From positions 7,626,001-7,690,000 of the forward strand of contig NZ_CP108070.1 of NCBI RefSeq assembly GCF_036178845.1: a stretch of DNA of 64,000 nucleotides. Reading direction: 5' to 3'. Both the position numbers and the translations under genes were made by a program. The notes beneath the pieces are model-generated. The model was not told where the DNA came from and did no database searches. It worked only from the letters and a program-made list of their open reading frames with translations. Positions within the stretch are counted from its first letter, which is position 1. The number at the start of each line of letters is the position of its first letter. The DNA is from Streptomyces sp. NBC_00271. Lineage in GTDB: Bacteria; Actinomycetota; Actinomycetes; Streptomycetales; Streptomycetaceae. Of the stretch, positions 1 through 9,705 are shown in pieces.

Positions 1-40
1 CAACTGGACGAGTTGACTCCGAATTCACAGTTGCGCAGAT

Positions 41-556
41 GTGCGAGCATATTGGATGATCTTTCCTCGCATGGGGCGGCCTCCATGCCGCCCGTCAAAC
101 GAGGGAAGGTTGTGCAATGCATGGGGGACCGCCGTCGCGGCGGCCATGTGCGCGGTCGTGACGTTCGCCGGACTGGCCACGGCGCCCATGGCGTACGCGG
201 AGTCCGGCAAGGGAGGTTGCTCCACCTACTCGAACGTGGACACCTTCCCCGACAACGACCACGCGGTCATCTGGAAGTCCTGCCTCAGCAAGAAGTCCAA
301 GGGCGTGGGGCACCCGAGCGCGATCGTCTCCATGGGGAAGAAGCACGCGAAGTGCACGATCCTGATCAGGGTCCTCACGACGGGCGAGAGGATCGTGTCC
401 AAGAAGTCGTACCCCTGCCCCACGGGCAAGGTGGTCAACAAGCACTACGCCGGCAAGGACTTCCACGGTAAGGGGCAGTTCACGACCTTCGTGCAGCTGC
501 AGGGGCTCAACACCGAGGGCAACCTCTCGCCGCGCAGCCCCTGGTTGAACCTGTAG
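41..556 (+). CDS. Small secreted protein of unknown function
   Basis: I do not recognise a family. The reading frame opens at GTG 41. The hydrophobic signal-peptide core lies around residues 30-50 and ends in an Ala-X-Ala type site (APMAYA), after which the mature part starts ESGKGG. The true start is probably later than 41: ATG 71 and TTG 110 are both in frame. The mature part is about 120 residues, basic and lysine-rich, with four cysteines that could form two disulfides once exported. Nothing resembles a catalytic motif. It converges on the ABC transporter operon and shares a hairpin terminator with it. Coding is supported by the coherent signal peptide and codon bias; function is unknown. 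Confidence 0.6.
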   Translation: MRAYWMIFPRMGRPPCRPSNEGRLCNAWGTAVAAAMCAVVTFAGLATAPMAYAESGKGGCSTYSNVDTFPDNDHAVIWKSCLSKKSKGVGHPSAIVSMGKKHAKCTILIRVLTTGERIVSKKSYPCPTGKVVNKHYAGKDFHGKGQFTTFVQLQGLNTEGNLSPRSPWLNL

Positions 557-569
557 TGATCCGGAACGT

Positions 570-607
570 CGGATGCCGCCCACCCCTTCACGGGCGGGCG
601 GCATCCG
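570..607. terminator. Bidirectional hairpin terminator
   Basis: Arms 570-585 and 592-607 are complementary with one mismatch over 16 bp and a 6-base loop. The hairpin sits between two convergent stop codons (556 and 621), so it can end transcripts from both sides. Confidence 0.7.
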
Positions 608-620
608 GCTGTCGAAACCC

Positions 621-1415
621 TCAGAGCACCTTGGACAGGAACGACTGCGTCCGCTCGTGCTGCGGGTTCGTCAGTACGTCACGCGGGTGGCCGGACTCGA
701 CCACCACACCGCCGTCCATGAAGACCAGCGAGTCGCCCACCTCGCGGGCGAAGCCCATCTCGTGGGTGACGACGATCATCGTCATGCCGGACTCGGCGAG
801 GTCGCGCATGACGTCGAGGACGTCACCGACCAGCTCCGGGTCGAGCGCCGAGGTCGGCTCGTCGAAGAGCATCAGCTTCGGGTCCATCGCCAGCGCGCGG
901 GCGATGGCGACACGCTGCTGCTGACCGCCGGACAGCTGCGAGGGGTAGTTCTTCGCCTTGTCGGCCAGGCCGACGCGCTCCAGGAGCTGCTCGGCACGCG
1001 CCCGGGCCTGGGTCTTGCTGATGCCCTTGACCTGGACCGGGGCCTCCATGACGTTCTCGAGCGCCGTCATGTGCGGGAACAGGTTGAAGCGCTGGAAGAC
1101 CATGCCGATGTCCCGGCGCTTCAGTGCGACCTCGCTGTCCTTGAGCTCGTACAGCTTGTCGCCCTTCTGGCGGTAGCCGACCAGCTCACCGTCGACGGAC
1201 AGCCGGCCGGCGTTGATCTTCTCCAGGTGGTTGATGCACCTCAGGAAGGTCGACTTGCCGGAGCCGGAGGGGCCGATGAGGCAGAAGACCTCGCCGGGCT
1301 TGACCTCCAGGTCGATGCCCTTGAGGACCTCGACCGCGCCGAAGGACTTGTGGACGCCTTCGGACTTCACCATCGGCGTACCGGAAATGTCTTTGGTGGT
1401 TTCGTTCTCGGTCAT
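621..1415 (-). CDS. Amino-acid ABC transporter, ATP-binding protein (GlnQ/ArtP type)
   Basis: This is a 264-residue ATPase that energises uptake of a polar amino acid through the membrane protein encoded just upstream. It carries Walker A (GPSGSGKST), the signature [16 protein letters not shown], Walker B ([12 protein letters not shown]) and the switch histidine in [14 protein letters not shown], all typical of the PAAT family. The start is ATG 1415, because it overlaps the permease stop in an ATGA and the ABC homology begins shortly after. The long open frame continuing upstream to 2024 is read-through of the permease gene. Order in the operon is binding protein, permease, ATPase. The substrate (glutamine, glutamate, cystine or another) cannot be fixed from sequence alone. 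Confidence 0.95.
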   Translation of the reverse strand: MTENETTKDISGTPMVKSEGVHKSFGAVEVLKGIDLEVKPGEVFCLIGPSGSGKSTFLRCINHLEKINAGRLSVDGELVGYRQKGDKLYELKDSEVALKRRDIGMVFQRFNLFPHMTALENVMEAPVQVKGISKTQARARAEQLLERVGLADKAKNYPSQLSGGQQQRVAIARALAMDPKLMLFDEPTSALDPELVGDVLDVMRDLAESGMTMIVVTHEMGFAREVGDSLVFMDGGVVVESGHPRDVLTNPQHERTQSFLSKVL

Positions 1416-2350
1416 GCCGCCGCTCCCTGACGGTTGGACAGGGACGTCAGATTGGCCTTGATCTTCTGCAACGGGGTAGGCGGCAGCTGACGGCTCGAAC
1501 CGCGGGCGTAGTACCGCTCGACGTAGTACTGGCCCACGCTCAGGACCGAGGTCATGATCAGGTACCAGGCGGCGGCCAGGAAGAGCATCTCCACCGGGGC
1601 GCCGGAGGTCTGTCCGATGTCCTGGGCGTACCGCAGGAGCTCGTAGTACTGCACCGCCGACACGAGGGAGGTCGTCTTGAGCATGTTGATGACCTCGTTG
1701 CCCGTGGGCGGCACGATCACGCGCATCGCCTGCGGGATGATGATCCGCCGCAGTGTCTTGCCGTGGCTCATGCCCAGCGCGTGCGAGGCCTCGGTCTGGC
1801 CCTCGTCGACCGAGAGCAGACCGGCACGGCAGATCTCGGCCATATACGCGGCCTCGTTCAGACCCAGGCCGAGCAGCGCCGTCAGGAACGGCGTCATGAA
1901 GCTGGACCAGTAGTCCTTGTAGATCGGCCCGAGGTTGATGTACTCGAAGACCAGACCCAGGTTGAACCAGACGAACAGCTGGACGAGGACCGGGGTGCCG
2001 CGGAAGAACCAGATGTAGAACCACGCGATGGACGAGGTCACAGGGTTCTTCGACAGGCGCATCACGGCGAGCAGGATGCCGCCCACGATGCCGATCACCA
2101 TCGAGAGCACCGTCAGCAGCAGCGTCTGGCCGACGCCCTTGATGATGCGCTGGTCGAAGAAGTAGTCCGGTACGGCATTCCAGTTGATCTTGCCTTGGCC
2201 GAACGCGTAGATGATCGCGACGAGCACGGCGATCGCGATGACGGCCGAGAGGTACCGTCCGTAGTGCCGGACGGGGATGGCCTTGATGGCCTCCGGCCCG
2301 GCCGGAGGAGTGTCCTCCGGCCCTGCCGTCTTGTCGATGTCAACAGTCAC
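1412..2350 (-). CDS. Amino-acid ABC transporter permease (HisM/GlnP family)
   Basis: This 312-residue integral membrane protein forms the translocation channel. It has a cytoplasmic N-terminus of about 30 residues, several hydrophobic segments, and the His/Glu/Gln family EAA loop around [20 protein letters not shown] followed by [12 protein letters not shown], where the ATPase docks. The single longer-than-usual chain suggests one permease gene serving as a homodimer. It lies 38 bp after the binding-protein gene and overlaps the ATPase start by 4 bp, so the three genes are one operon. Confidence 0.95.
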   Translation of the reverse strand: MTVDIDKTAGPEDTPPAGPEAIKAIPVRHYGRYLSAVIAIAVLVAIIYAFGQGKINWNAVPDYFFDQRIIKGVGQTLLLTVLSMVIGIVGGILLAVMRLSKNPVTSSIAWFYIWFFRGTPVLVQLFVWFNLGLVFEYINLGPIYKDYWSSFMTPFLTALLGLGLNEAAYMAEICRAGLLSVDEGQTEASHALGMSHGKTLRRIIIPQAMRVIVPPTGNEVINMLKTTSLVSAVQYYELLRYAQDIGQTSGAPVEMLFLAAAWYLIMTSVLSVGQYYVERYYARGSSRQLPPTPLQKIKANLTSLSNRQGAAA

Positions 2351-2388
2351 GGGTGTTCTTGCCTTTCAGTGCCCGCTCGGTTCCGCGG

Positions 2389-3345
2389 TCACTTGCCGCC
2401 GTTGACCGCGGCCGTCTTGACGGCGCCGGCCTCGACGCCCCACTTCGCTATCACCTTGTCGTACTCGCCGTTCTTGATGATCGCGTCGAGCGCGGCCTGC
2501 AGTGCGTCGCGAAGCTGCGTGTTGGACTTGGCGACCGCGATGCCGTACGGCGCCGCCTCGACCTGCTCGCCGACGAGCTCGAAGTCCTTGCCGCCGCCCG
2601 AGGTCTTCACCGCGTACGCGGCGACCGGGAAGTCCGAGGAACCGGCGTCGGCGCCACCGGCGCGCACCCGGGTCTGGGCCTGCTGGTCGTTGTCGTAGGA
2701 CTCGATGGCGATCTTCTTGCCGCCCGTGCACTTCTTCGACTCGGACTTGGCGAGGTCCTCCGAGACCGTGCCGCGCTGCACCGCGATCTTCTTGCCGCAG
2801 AGGTCGGCCCAGGTCTTGATGTTCTGGGTCTTGCCCTTGGGGGTGTAGATCGAGACACCCGCGGTGAAGTAGTCGACGAAGTCGACGCCCTCGCCGACCT
2901 TCTTGCCGGTGTCGGCGTCGACACCGTTCTGGCGGTCCGCGGTGTCCGTCATCGCGGACATCGCCATGTCGTACCGCTTGGAGCGCAGACCCGTGATCAG
3001 GGTGTCGAAAGTGCCGTTCTGGAACTCGAACTTCACTCCGAGCTGCTTGCCCATCGCGTCCGCCAGATCGGGGTCGATACCCACGGTCTTGCCGGAGCTG
3101 TCCTTGAATTCGACGGGCGCGTACGCGATGTCCGAGCCGACCTTGATGACACCCGCGTCACGGATCGACGCGGGCAGCTTGGAGGCCAGCGGAGCTGAGG
3201 CGGCGCTCGAGGAGGAGCTGTTGGAGTCCTTCTTGGTCTGGTCACCGCAGCCGGTGAGGATCAGGGCCCCGGCGACCGCGATCGCGCCGACCGCTGCTAT
3301 CCGGGACTGCGCGGCGGTCGTACGACGGGTGGAGCTTGCGGTCAT
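2389..3345 (-). CDS. Amino-acid ABC transporter substrate-binding lipoprotein
   Basis: This is a 318-residue extracytoplasmic solute-binding protein (SBP family 3). The N-terminus has a basic region, a hydrophobic core and the lipobox LTGC, so the protein should be lipid-anchored at the Cys. A Ser-rich linker follows, then the bilobed fold. GSDIAYAPVEF and GIDPDLADAMGKQLGV are typical ligand-binding-domain stretches. ATG 3345 was chosen because GGAGG stands just upstream and the signal peptide begins there; the open frame to 3396 lacks such support. It is the first gene of the operon, and its promoter should lie in the 3346-3888 gap. Confidence 0.95.
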   Translation of the reverse strand: MTASSTRRTTAAQSRIAAVGAIAVAGALILTGCGDQTKKDSNSSSSSAASAPLASKLPASIRDAGVIKVGSDIAYAPVEFKDSSGKTVGIDPDLADAMGKQLGVKFEFQNGTFDTLITGLRSKRYDMAMSAMTDTADRQNGVDADTGKKVGEGVDFVDYFTAGVSIYTPKGKTQNIKTWADLCGKKIAVQRGTVSEDLAKSESKKCTGGKKIAIESYDNDQQAQTRVRAGGADAGSSDFPVAAYAVKTSGGGKDFELVGEQVEAAPYGIAVAKSNTQLRDALQAALDAIIKNGEYDKVIAKWGVEAGAVKTAAVNGGK

Positions 3346-3888
3346 GGTGGGTGCCTCCGGCGGATGAGGGAGTTGCCGATGGGTCGACGAGAACACACAC
3401 CTTTGGGTGTCGCGACCTCGTGTGATGACGGCATCTTGCCATTCGGACTGCGCGCTTCAAGGGACTCGCTATGTCAAAATCGGATAACGGGTGACCCCCG
3501 AACCGCCACGGACGACTCCATCAGGGCCGGACCTTGTGCGGGAATCCCTCCTTCCGGCCGGAAGATCTTCGGCGCATCTCACGATGCGGGCCGCCACTAC
3601 TCCGCACTTGTAGTGTGTTGAGGTCATGTCCCGGACTTGTCCACATATCCAGGTATGAGTCATGTCACCGGCGTGTGAGCTTCGCGGTATGGACTCGTCG
3701 CCGACCTGGTCCGTCCGGTAAGAAGGTTCTCTACACCCCTCATCCGGGGCTCAGGGCGCGTGTGCGGCGCGCCCGTCGCGTATCCGCCCGTACGCACCAC
3801 CACGGCGGCAGGGTTACGCGGTGCCCGCCCACCCCTCAACCAGGAGTGGTCACCCTCAAATCAATGAAGACTTAAGGGGTAAAACAAA
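3346..3888. other. Divergent intergenic region, no gene seen
   Basis: This 543-bp gap separates the divergent ABC operon and malic enzyme gene. No reading frame in it has convincing codon bias. A TTGACA hexamer lies on the minus strand at 3472-3477 inside a locally AT-richer patch (about 3465-3490) and could be the -35 of the transporter promoter, but no clear -10 follows. Next to malic enzyme there is an AAGGGG ribosome-binding site at about 3876. I see no riboswitch-like structure. Confidence 0.4.
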
Positions 3889-5163
<1,275 letters not shown>

Positions 5164-5180
5164 CGCGGCCGCGTGATGTC

Positions 5181-5214
5181 AGGGCCTCGCCGGGTGTGCT
5201 CCCGGCGGGGCCCT
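5181..5214 (+). terminator. Terminator of malic enzyme gene
   Basis: Arms of 14 bp (5181-5194 and 5201-5214) pair with a single G-U and a 6-base loop. They are followed by the pyrimidine-rich GCTTTCTTTC, close to a classical intrinsic terminator. Confidence 0.8.
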
Positions 5215-5245
5215 GCTTTCTTTCCCGGATTGGTCCGTACAGGGG

Positions 5246-5376
5246 CCCCATCATCCCCAGGGGCTCCGCCCCGGACCCCCGCCAAGGACGCGCCCTCGCC
5301 GTCCTGCGGGTGGGCTGCCCCCTGCACCCCGGCGGGCGGAGTCTTCAGGGTCGCGGGGAACTGCGCGACCAGCCCC
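5246..5376. repeat. Dispersed Streptomyces intergenic repeats
   Basis: Bases 5246-5272 match 49021-49047 exactly in inverted orientation (27 bp). Bases 5351-5376 are a second element, an inverted near-match of 33829-33855 and of the repeats at 48.6-48.9 kb. Both lie outside genes. Such GC-rich elements are common between genes in this genus; their role is unknown. Confidence 0.7.
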
Positions 5377-5515
5377 TACCCCGGGCGGGAGGTCGGCGGT
5401 CGCTTTCGCTCGTGGTCGGAGCGGACCGGTGTGACGTGGAGCGTGAGGGTGGCGGGACGTGTGTCACAGGGGGACCTGGTTCCGCCGGGCGGGGGCGGAG
5501 CCTATCGTCAAGGTC

Positions 5516-6481
5516 ATGTTCGCTGCCTACGCCGCCCGCATTGACCGTGACCAGCCGCTCACCGGCCTGGAGTTGGGGGAGCGTCCGGCCCCCGAGCAGA
5601 GGCCGGGCTGGACCACCGTGAACGTCAGGGCCGCGTCCCTGAACCACCATGACCTCTGGTCCCTGCGCGGCGTCGGTCTCGCCGAGGACAAGCTGCCGAT
5701 GATCCTCGGATGCGACGCGGCCGGCGTCGACGAGGACGGCAACGAAGTCGTGCTGCACTCGGTCATCGGACAGACGGGGCACGGGGTCGGCCCGAAGGAG
5801 CCCCGTTCCATCCTCACCGAGCGCTACCAGGGCACGTTCGCCGAACAGGTCTCCGTCCCGACGTGGAACGTCATCCCCAAGCCCAAGGAACTCTCCTTCG
5901 AGGAGGCCGCCTGTCTGCCGACCGCATGGCTGACGGCGTACCGCATGCTCTTCACCAACGCCGGAGTACGGCCCGGCGACTCCGTCCTCGTCCAGGGCGC
6001 CGGCGGCGGCGTGGCGACCGCCGCGATCGTGCTCGGCAAGGCCGCCGGTCTTCGGGTCTTCGCCACCAGTCGCGACGAGGCCAAGCGCAAGCGGGCGGTC
6101 GAGCTGGGCGCCGTGGAGGCCCTAGAGTCCGGCGCACGGCTGCCGCAGCGCGTGGACGCGGTCATCGAGACGGTCGGCGCGGCCACCTGGTCGCACAGCG
6201 TCAAGTCGCTGCGGCCCGGCGGCACGCTGGTCATCTCGGGCGCGACGAGCGGCGACCGCCCCTCGCACGCCGAGCTCACCCGCATCTTCTTCCTGGAACT
6301 CAAGGTCGTCGGCTCCACGATGGGCACCAAGGACGAGCTGGAGGATCTGCTCTCCTTCTGCGCCGCCACGGGTGTGCGACCCGTCATCGATGAGGTGCTT
6401 CCGCTGGACCGGGCCCGGGAAGGGTTCGAGCGACTGGAGGCGGGCGACCAGTTCGGGAAGATCGTTCTTACCGCGGGATGA
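5516..6481 (+). CDS. Zinc-binding-type alcohol dehydrogenase / quinone oxidoreductase
   Basis: This is a 321-residue medium-chain dehydrogenase/reductase. The N-terminal GroES-like half contains ASLNHHDLWSLRG and ILGCDAAGVDEDG. The nucleotide-binding half has VLVQGAGGGVATAAIVLGKAAG, a glycine-rich NAD(P) motif, followed by FATSRDEAKRKRAVELGA, where Ser/Arg favour NADPH. The cysteines of a structural zinc lobe are missing, so it is more like a quinone oxidoreductase. ATG 5516 is chosen over the longer open frame because family homology starts at MFAAYAARI; AAGG lies just upstream. The natural substrate cannot be told. Confidence 0.88.
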   Translation: MFAAYAARIDRDQPLTGLELGERPAPEQRPGWTTVNVRAASLNHHDLWSLRGVGLAEDKLPMILGCDAAGVDEDGNEVVLHSVIGQTGHGVGPKEPRSILTERYQGTFAEQVSVPTWNVIPKPKELSFEEAACLPTAWLTAYRMLFTNAGVRPGDSVLVQGAGGGVATAAIVLGKAAGLRVFATSRDEAKRKRAVELGAVEALESGARLPQRVDAVIETVGAATWSHSVKSLRPGGTLVISGATSGDRPSHAELTRIFFLELKVVGSTMGTKDELEDLLSFCAATGVRPVIDEVLPLDRAREGFERLEAGDQFGKIVLTAG

Positions 6482-6550
6482 GGGTGAGGGATTGAGGGAC
6501 CCTCGGCTGCTCGGGCCGAGGTGCAGTGCAGTGCAGCGTGGAGCGGTCAC

Positions 6551-6579
6551 GGCGGGCTCGGGAGGCATTCGAGCCCGCC
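6551..6579 (+). terminator. Hairpin terminator after oxidoreductase
   Basis: A perfect 10-bp stem (6551-6560 with 6570-6579) and 9-base loop are followed by GTTTCG. It separates the oxidoreductase from the promoter of the HTH gene. Confidence 0.7.
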
Positions 6580-6594
6580 GTTTCGCGTACCGCC

Positions 6595-6640
6595 TGTCAA
6601 CTGGGGTTGACATCCGTCCTGCTGTCAACCTAGATTGACA
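6595..6640 (+). promoter_or_regulatory. Twin palindromic operators over a promoter
   Basis: There are two copies of TGTCAA-N6-TTGACA, at 6595-6612 and 6623-6640, with centres 28 bp apart. The right arm of the first is also a consensus -35 (TTGACA, 6607-6612), and TAGATT at 6631-6636, 18 bp away, fits a -10. The second palindrome covers that -10. The downstream ATG is at 6643, so transcription may start at or next to it, giving a leaderless message. Repression by a dimer on each palindrome, probably by the HTH product itself, is inferred. Confidence 0.75.
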
Positions 6641-6642
6641 TC

Positions 6643-6852
6643 ATGACCGAAGCAACGGATCTCGCCGAGCGTGCGGGTGATCGCGATCCGCGGATCGGAC
6701 TGCGGGCGGTCTCCGCGCTGCGGAGGCTGCTGGAGCAGTTGGAAGCGGTACAGGTGCGCAGCGCGCGCAATCAGGGCTGGTCGTGGCAGGAGATCGCCGC
6801 GGAACTCGGAGTGAGCAGGCAGGCCGTGCACAAGAAGTACGGGAGGCAGTGA
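6643..6852 (+). CDS. Small HTH DNA-binding protein paired with Clp-N protein
   Basis: This 69-residue protein is mostly a leading helix (IGLRAVSALRRLLEQLEA) and a helix-turn-helix, SWQEIAAELGVSRQAVHKKY, near the C-terminus. It resembles sigma region 4 or resolvase-type HTHs. No effector domain is present. No Shine-Dalgarno is visible, and ATG 6643 lies only 2 bases after the second palindrome, suggesting leaderless translation. Its stop overlaps the ATG of the next gene by one base (TGATG), so the two proteins are coupled. It probably represses its own operon. Confidence 0.85.
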   Translation: MTEATDLAERAGDRDPRIGLRAVSALRRLLEQLEAVQVRSARNQGWSWQEIAAELGVSRQAVHKKYGRQ

Positions 6853-7418
6853 TGTTCGAGCGGTTCACGAAGGACGCCCGGGCCGTGGTCGTGGGGGCGG
6901 TCGGGCACGCCGAACGCACGGGTGCCGAGGCGGTGGACGAGGAGCACATGCTTCTCGCCCTCCTCGATCGGGAGGGCAGCCGTGGCTCGTTCGTGCTGGC
7001 CTCGCTCGGGGCGGCCGGTCGTCGGGACTCGATGGAACGGTCGCTTGCCGATGCGCGTCGGTGGGGCGGGCTCTCCCGCGCCGACACGGAGGCGCTCTCC
7101 GGGCTCGGGATCGACCTCTCGGAGATCGTCTCCCGGGTGGAGGAGGCACACGGGGTCGGGGCGTTGGGATCGGGGAACGGGGGTGGCGGCGGGCGACGCT
7201 CCAGGCGTCGGCCGTTCGCCCCGGGGGCCAAGGACGTGCTGACGCGGTCCCTTCGTGCCGCCCTCGCCCGTCATGACCGGCACATCGGCGACGAGCATCT
7301 GCTGATGGCCCTGACCGCACGGCCCGGTGTGTCGGCGGAGGTGCTCGCCGACCACGGGGTCACCTATGAGGCGGTCACGCGCGTGCTGTACGGCGGCGGG
7401 GAGGCCAAGGCGGGGTGA
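6852..7418 (+). CDS. Clp N-terminal domain protein
   Basis: The protein has 188 residues with two Clp-N repeats, the four-helix module that ClpA/ClpC chaperones use to bind adaptors and substrates. The first is near residues 1-70 (FTKDARAVVVGAVGHAERTG, then VDEEHMLLALLD) and the second near 120-180 (RSLRAALARHDRHIGDEHLL). They are joined by a Gly/Arg-rich linker. There is no AAA+ ATPase domain, so it cannot unfold substrates alone. It may act as an adaptor or decoy for ClpC1, or as a small stress sensor. ATG 6852 is fixed by the TGATG junction. Confidence 0.85.
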   Translation: MFERFTKDARAVVVGAVGHAERTGAEAVDEEHMLLALLDREGSRGSFVLASLGAAGRRDSMERSLADARRWGGLSRADTEALSGLGIDLSEIVSRVEEAHGVGALGSGNGGGGGRRSRRRPFAPGAKDVLTRSLRAALARHDRHIGDEHLLMALTARPGVSAEVLADHGVTYEAVTRVLYGGGEAKAG

Positions 7419-7435
7419 GCGAGCGGTCGCAACCG

Positions 7436-7478
7436 GGGCTCCGGCCGGGGGCTTCTCCGAGGTCCCCGGCCGGAGCCC
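7436..7478. terminator. Hairpin terminator between convergent genes
   Basis: A perfect 15-bp stem (7436-7450 with 7464-7478) and 13-base loop stand between the Clp-N gene and the convergent padR gene, and could serve both. Confidence 0.75.
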
Positions 7479-7524
7479 GGGGGGATCCCCTCGGGCCTCG
7501 GAAAGCCCCGGGCGGCGATGGGCG

Positions 7525-8595
7525 TCAGCTCTTCGGCGTGCGCAACGCGGCCCCGATGTGCGCCGCAGCCGTCGACAAGTGGCGGCGGGCCGATCGGAGT
7601 TGGTCCTCCGTCACCCCGTGGTCGCGGGCGGCGTCGCGGATGTCGTCGCGGAAGCGGTCCAGGAGGCGTTCGAGGTCGCGGGCGGGGTCGCCGGTGGAGT
7701 CCTCGTGGGCCCAGGAGGGTGCGTAGTCGGCGGGGAAGTCCTCCGGAGTGTCCGTGTACTCGGCGTACTCGGGCTTCGCCGACCCGGTGGCCGTCGTACC
7801 CGCGCGGCCGAAGCCGAAGTCCTTACCGAAGTCCTTGCCGAAGGTCTTCCCGAAGTCGCCGAACTCCTTGGCCAGTTCGCTCAGGCCCTCACGGACCCCG
7901 TTCGGCCAGTCGCCGCGCGCGAAGCGGTCCTGGACCTGCTCCTGGACCCGCTTGGCCATGCGCTGCATCTCCTCCTGCGCCTCCTTGGCCTGGCGCCGCG
8001 CGCGCTGCGCCTCGTCGCGGGCCCGGCGGCTCTCGTCCTTCGCGCGCCGGTTCTGTTCCTTCCACTCCTGCTTGACCCGCCGCATCTCCTCCTTGGCGAC
8101 CCGCCACGAGTCCTTGTCGCGGAAGTCTCCGAAGTCCCCGAACTCGCCCGCGGGCCCTTCGTGTTCTCCGGTGCTGGTGCCGGTGCCAGTGCCGCTCTTG
8201 CCGCCTCGCCTCGCCTCGGTGGCCGCGGCCCGCATCTCTCGGCGCAGATCGCCCGCCGCGCCCCGCACATCGGCGCGGATCTCCGCGGCGAGCTCCGCGA
8301 CCGACTCGCGGATCTCGAGCTCCAGGTCGGCCAGTTCGCCACTGCGGTCGGCCAGTTCGGCGCGGCCCGCGTCCGTGATCGCGTACACCTTGCGGCCGCC
8401 CTCGGTGGTGTGGGTGACCAGCCCTTCCGCCTCCAGCTTCGCCAGCCGGGGGTAGACGGTGCCTGCCGAGGGTGCGTACAGCCCCTGGAAGCGCTCCTCC
8501 AGGAGCCGGATCACCTCGTACCCGTGGCGGGGGGCCTCGTCCAGCAGCTTCAGCAGGTAGAGGCGCAGGCGGCCGTGGGCGAAGACGGGAGGCAT
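7525..8595 (-). CDS. PadR-family transcriptional regulator with long coiled-coil tail
   Basis: The first 85 or so residues are a PadR winged helix (LYLLKLLDEAPRHGYEVIRLLEERF, shortened here: GYEVIRLLEE; then SAGTVYPRLAKLEAEGLV and GGRKVYAITDAG). The remaining 270 residues are very unusual for the family: long Arg/Glu/Ala-rich stretches typical of coiled coil (about 95-230) and a Phe/Gly/Lys-rich patch (about 240-265). Typical PadR proteins have 110-200 residues. It follows the DUF4097 gene with a 1-bp gap, so the two are coupled. It likely controls that operon through the AT-rich palindromes at 9.55 kb. Confidence 0.9.
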   Translation of the reverse strand: MPPVFAHGRLRLYLLKLLDEAPRHGYEVIRLLEERFQGLYAPSAGTVYPRLAKLEAEGLVTHTTEGGRKVYAITDAGRAELADRSGELADLELEIRESVAELAAEIRADVRGAAGDLRREMRAAATEARRGGKSGTGTGTSTGEHEGPAGEFGDFGDFRDKDSWRVAKEEMRRVKQEWKEQNRRAKDESRRARDEAQRARRQAKEAQEEMQRMAKRVQEQVQDRFARGDWPNGVREGLSELAKEFGDFGKTFGKDFGKDFGFGRAGTTATGSAKPEYAEYTDTPEDFPADYAPSWAHEDSTGDPARDLERLLDRFRDDIRDAARDHGVTEDQLRSARRHLSTAAAHIGAALRTPKS

Positions 8596-8596
8596 G

Positions 8597-9472
8597 TCAG
8601 AGCACCTTCTTGTCGGTCGGGGTCTCCGGAGAAGCGGACGACCCGTCCTCGTGGGGCTCGTCCTCCGCCGTCGGCCTGCGGAGCATGGCGATGGAGCCGG
8701 AGACGGTCATCGCCTTCAACTTGCCATTGCCCGCGCCCAGTCGGCCGGTGATCTTCTTGGCGCCCCACTGGCCGCTGACCCGGAGATCCTCGAAGGCACT
8801 GGAGACCGTGCCGCTGGCGGTGTTGGCCTCCACCTCGGCGTCCGCGGGGTGGGGGAGGCGGATGGCGATCTCCCCCGAGACGTTCGACAACTGGACGTCG
8901 GTGGGGGTGCCCCTGGGGTCGAGGTCCACGATCATCGAGCCGCTCACCGATTCGGCGCGCACGGAGCAGCCCGAGGCCTCGACCACGGTCAGGTCGCCGG
9001 AGACGGAGTTGAAGCGGAGGTCGCCGGTGACGGCCTGGGCCTCCAGGCTCCCGGAGACGGTCTCCACGCGGACGGGGCCGGCGATCCGTACGAGGGTCGT
9101 GTCGCCCGTGACGCCCCTGACCGCCACCCGGTTCTCCATCCCGGAGACCACGGCGGCGGCGCCGACGACGCCCACCTCGACGGGGGTGCCGGCCGGGACG
9201 GCCAGCGTGACGACGGCGCTGCGGCGCCAGCCCTTGCGGTCGAGCCACTTGAGGAAGCCCTTCCAGGGCAGGTCCTCGTAGGCCACGGTGAGCGTGCCGT
9301 CCTGCTGGGTCACGAGCAGCGGCGGGCCCTCCAGCTCGGAGACTTCCAGGCGGGCGGAACCCTCGTCGGTCCCCACGACGTTCACTGTTCCGTTGACGAC
9401 GCGCACATGAAGTGCCGTCACGGGGTCGTCGAAGGTGAGCTTCCTCGGCTCTGCGACGGACCACTCGGACAT
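8597..9472 (-). CDS. DUF4097-family beta-repeat protein
   Basis: This 291-residue protein is built of repeating short beta strands (VRVETVSGSLEAQAVTGDL, then FNSVSGDLTVVEASG) that should fold as a right-handed beta helix, the DUF4097/putative-adhesin fold. No signal peptide or membrane segment is seen, so it is probably cytoplasmic. ATG 9472 has GGGAGG a few bases upstream; the open frame to 9676 runs through the promoter and was not used. It pairs with PadR in many actinomycetes and firmicutes, usually linked to envelope stress, but its molecular role is not known. Confidence 0.88.
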   Translation of the reverse strand: MSEWSVAEPRKLTFDDPVTALHVRVVNGTVNVVGTDEGSARLEVSELEGPPLLVTQQDGTLTVAYEDLPWKGFLKWLDRKGWRRSAVVTLAVPAGTPVEVGVVGAAAVVSGMENRVAVRGVTGDTTLVRIAGPVRVETVSGSLEAQAVTGDLRFNSVSGDLTVVEASGCSVRAESVSGSMIVDLDPRGTPTDVQLSNVSGEIAIRLPHPADAEVEANTASGTVSSAFEDLRVSGQWGAKKITGRLGAGNGKLKAMTVSGSIAMLRRPTAEDEPHEDGSSASPETPTDKKVL

Positions 9473-9507
9473 GGTGCAGACCTCCCAACGACCCGACCAG
9501 ACCGGGC

Positions 9508-9590
9508 GCGCGTCTGGACTCGACGTAATCTGGACTCGACGCGCCATATCGCGTCTTCCGTCATTCACGATATATCGCGGATATGGAAAG
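9508..9590. promoter_or_regulatory. Direct repeats and ATATC/GATAT palindromes, candidate PadR operator
   Basis: A 12-bp direct repeat TCTGGACTCGAC occurs at 9513-9524 and 9529-9540 (16-bp period). Next to it is an AT-rich cluster: ATATCGCG at 9546, the perfect palindrome CGATATATCG at 9568-9577, and ATATC-N3-GATAT at 9572-9584. It lies between the DUF4097-padR operon and the divergent gene at 9706. AT-rich short palindromes fit PadR-type operators; binding is inferred. Confidence 0.6.
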
Positions 9591-9705
9591 TCAAGGCACT
9601 CGTTTGGGGGAAGTGGTGCTCTCGCGGTCGGGGCTTGCGGGTGAGTGGTGGGGACTTGACGGGCAAAACGGGTCATTCGGGTCGTAGTCGATCTACGGTG
9701 TGCCC

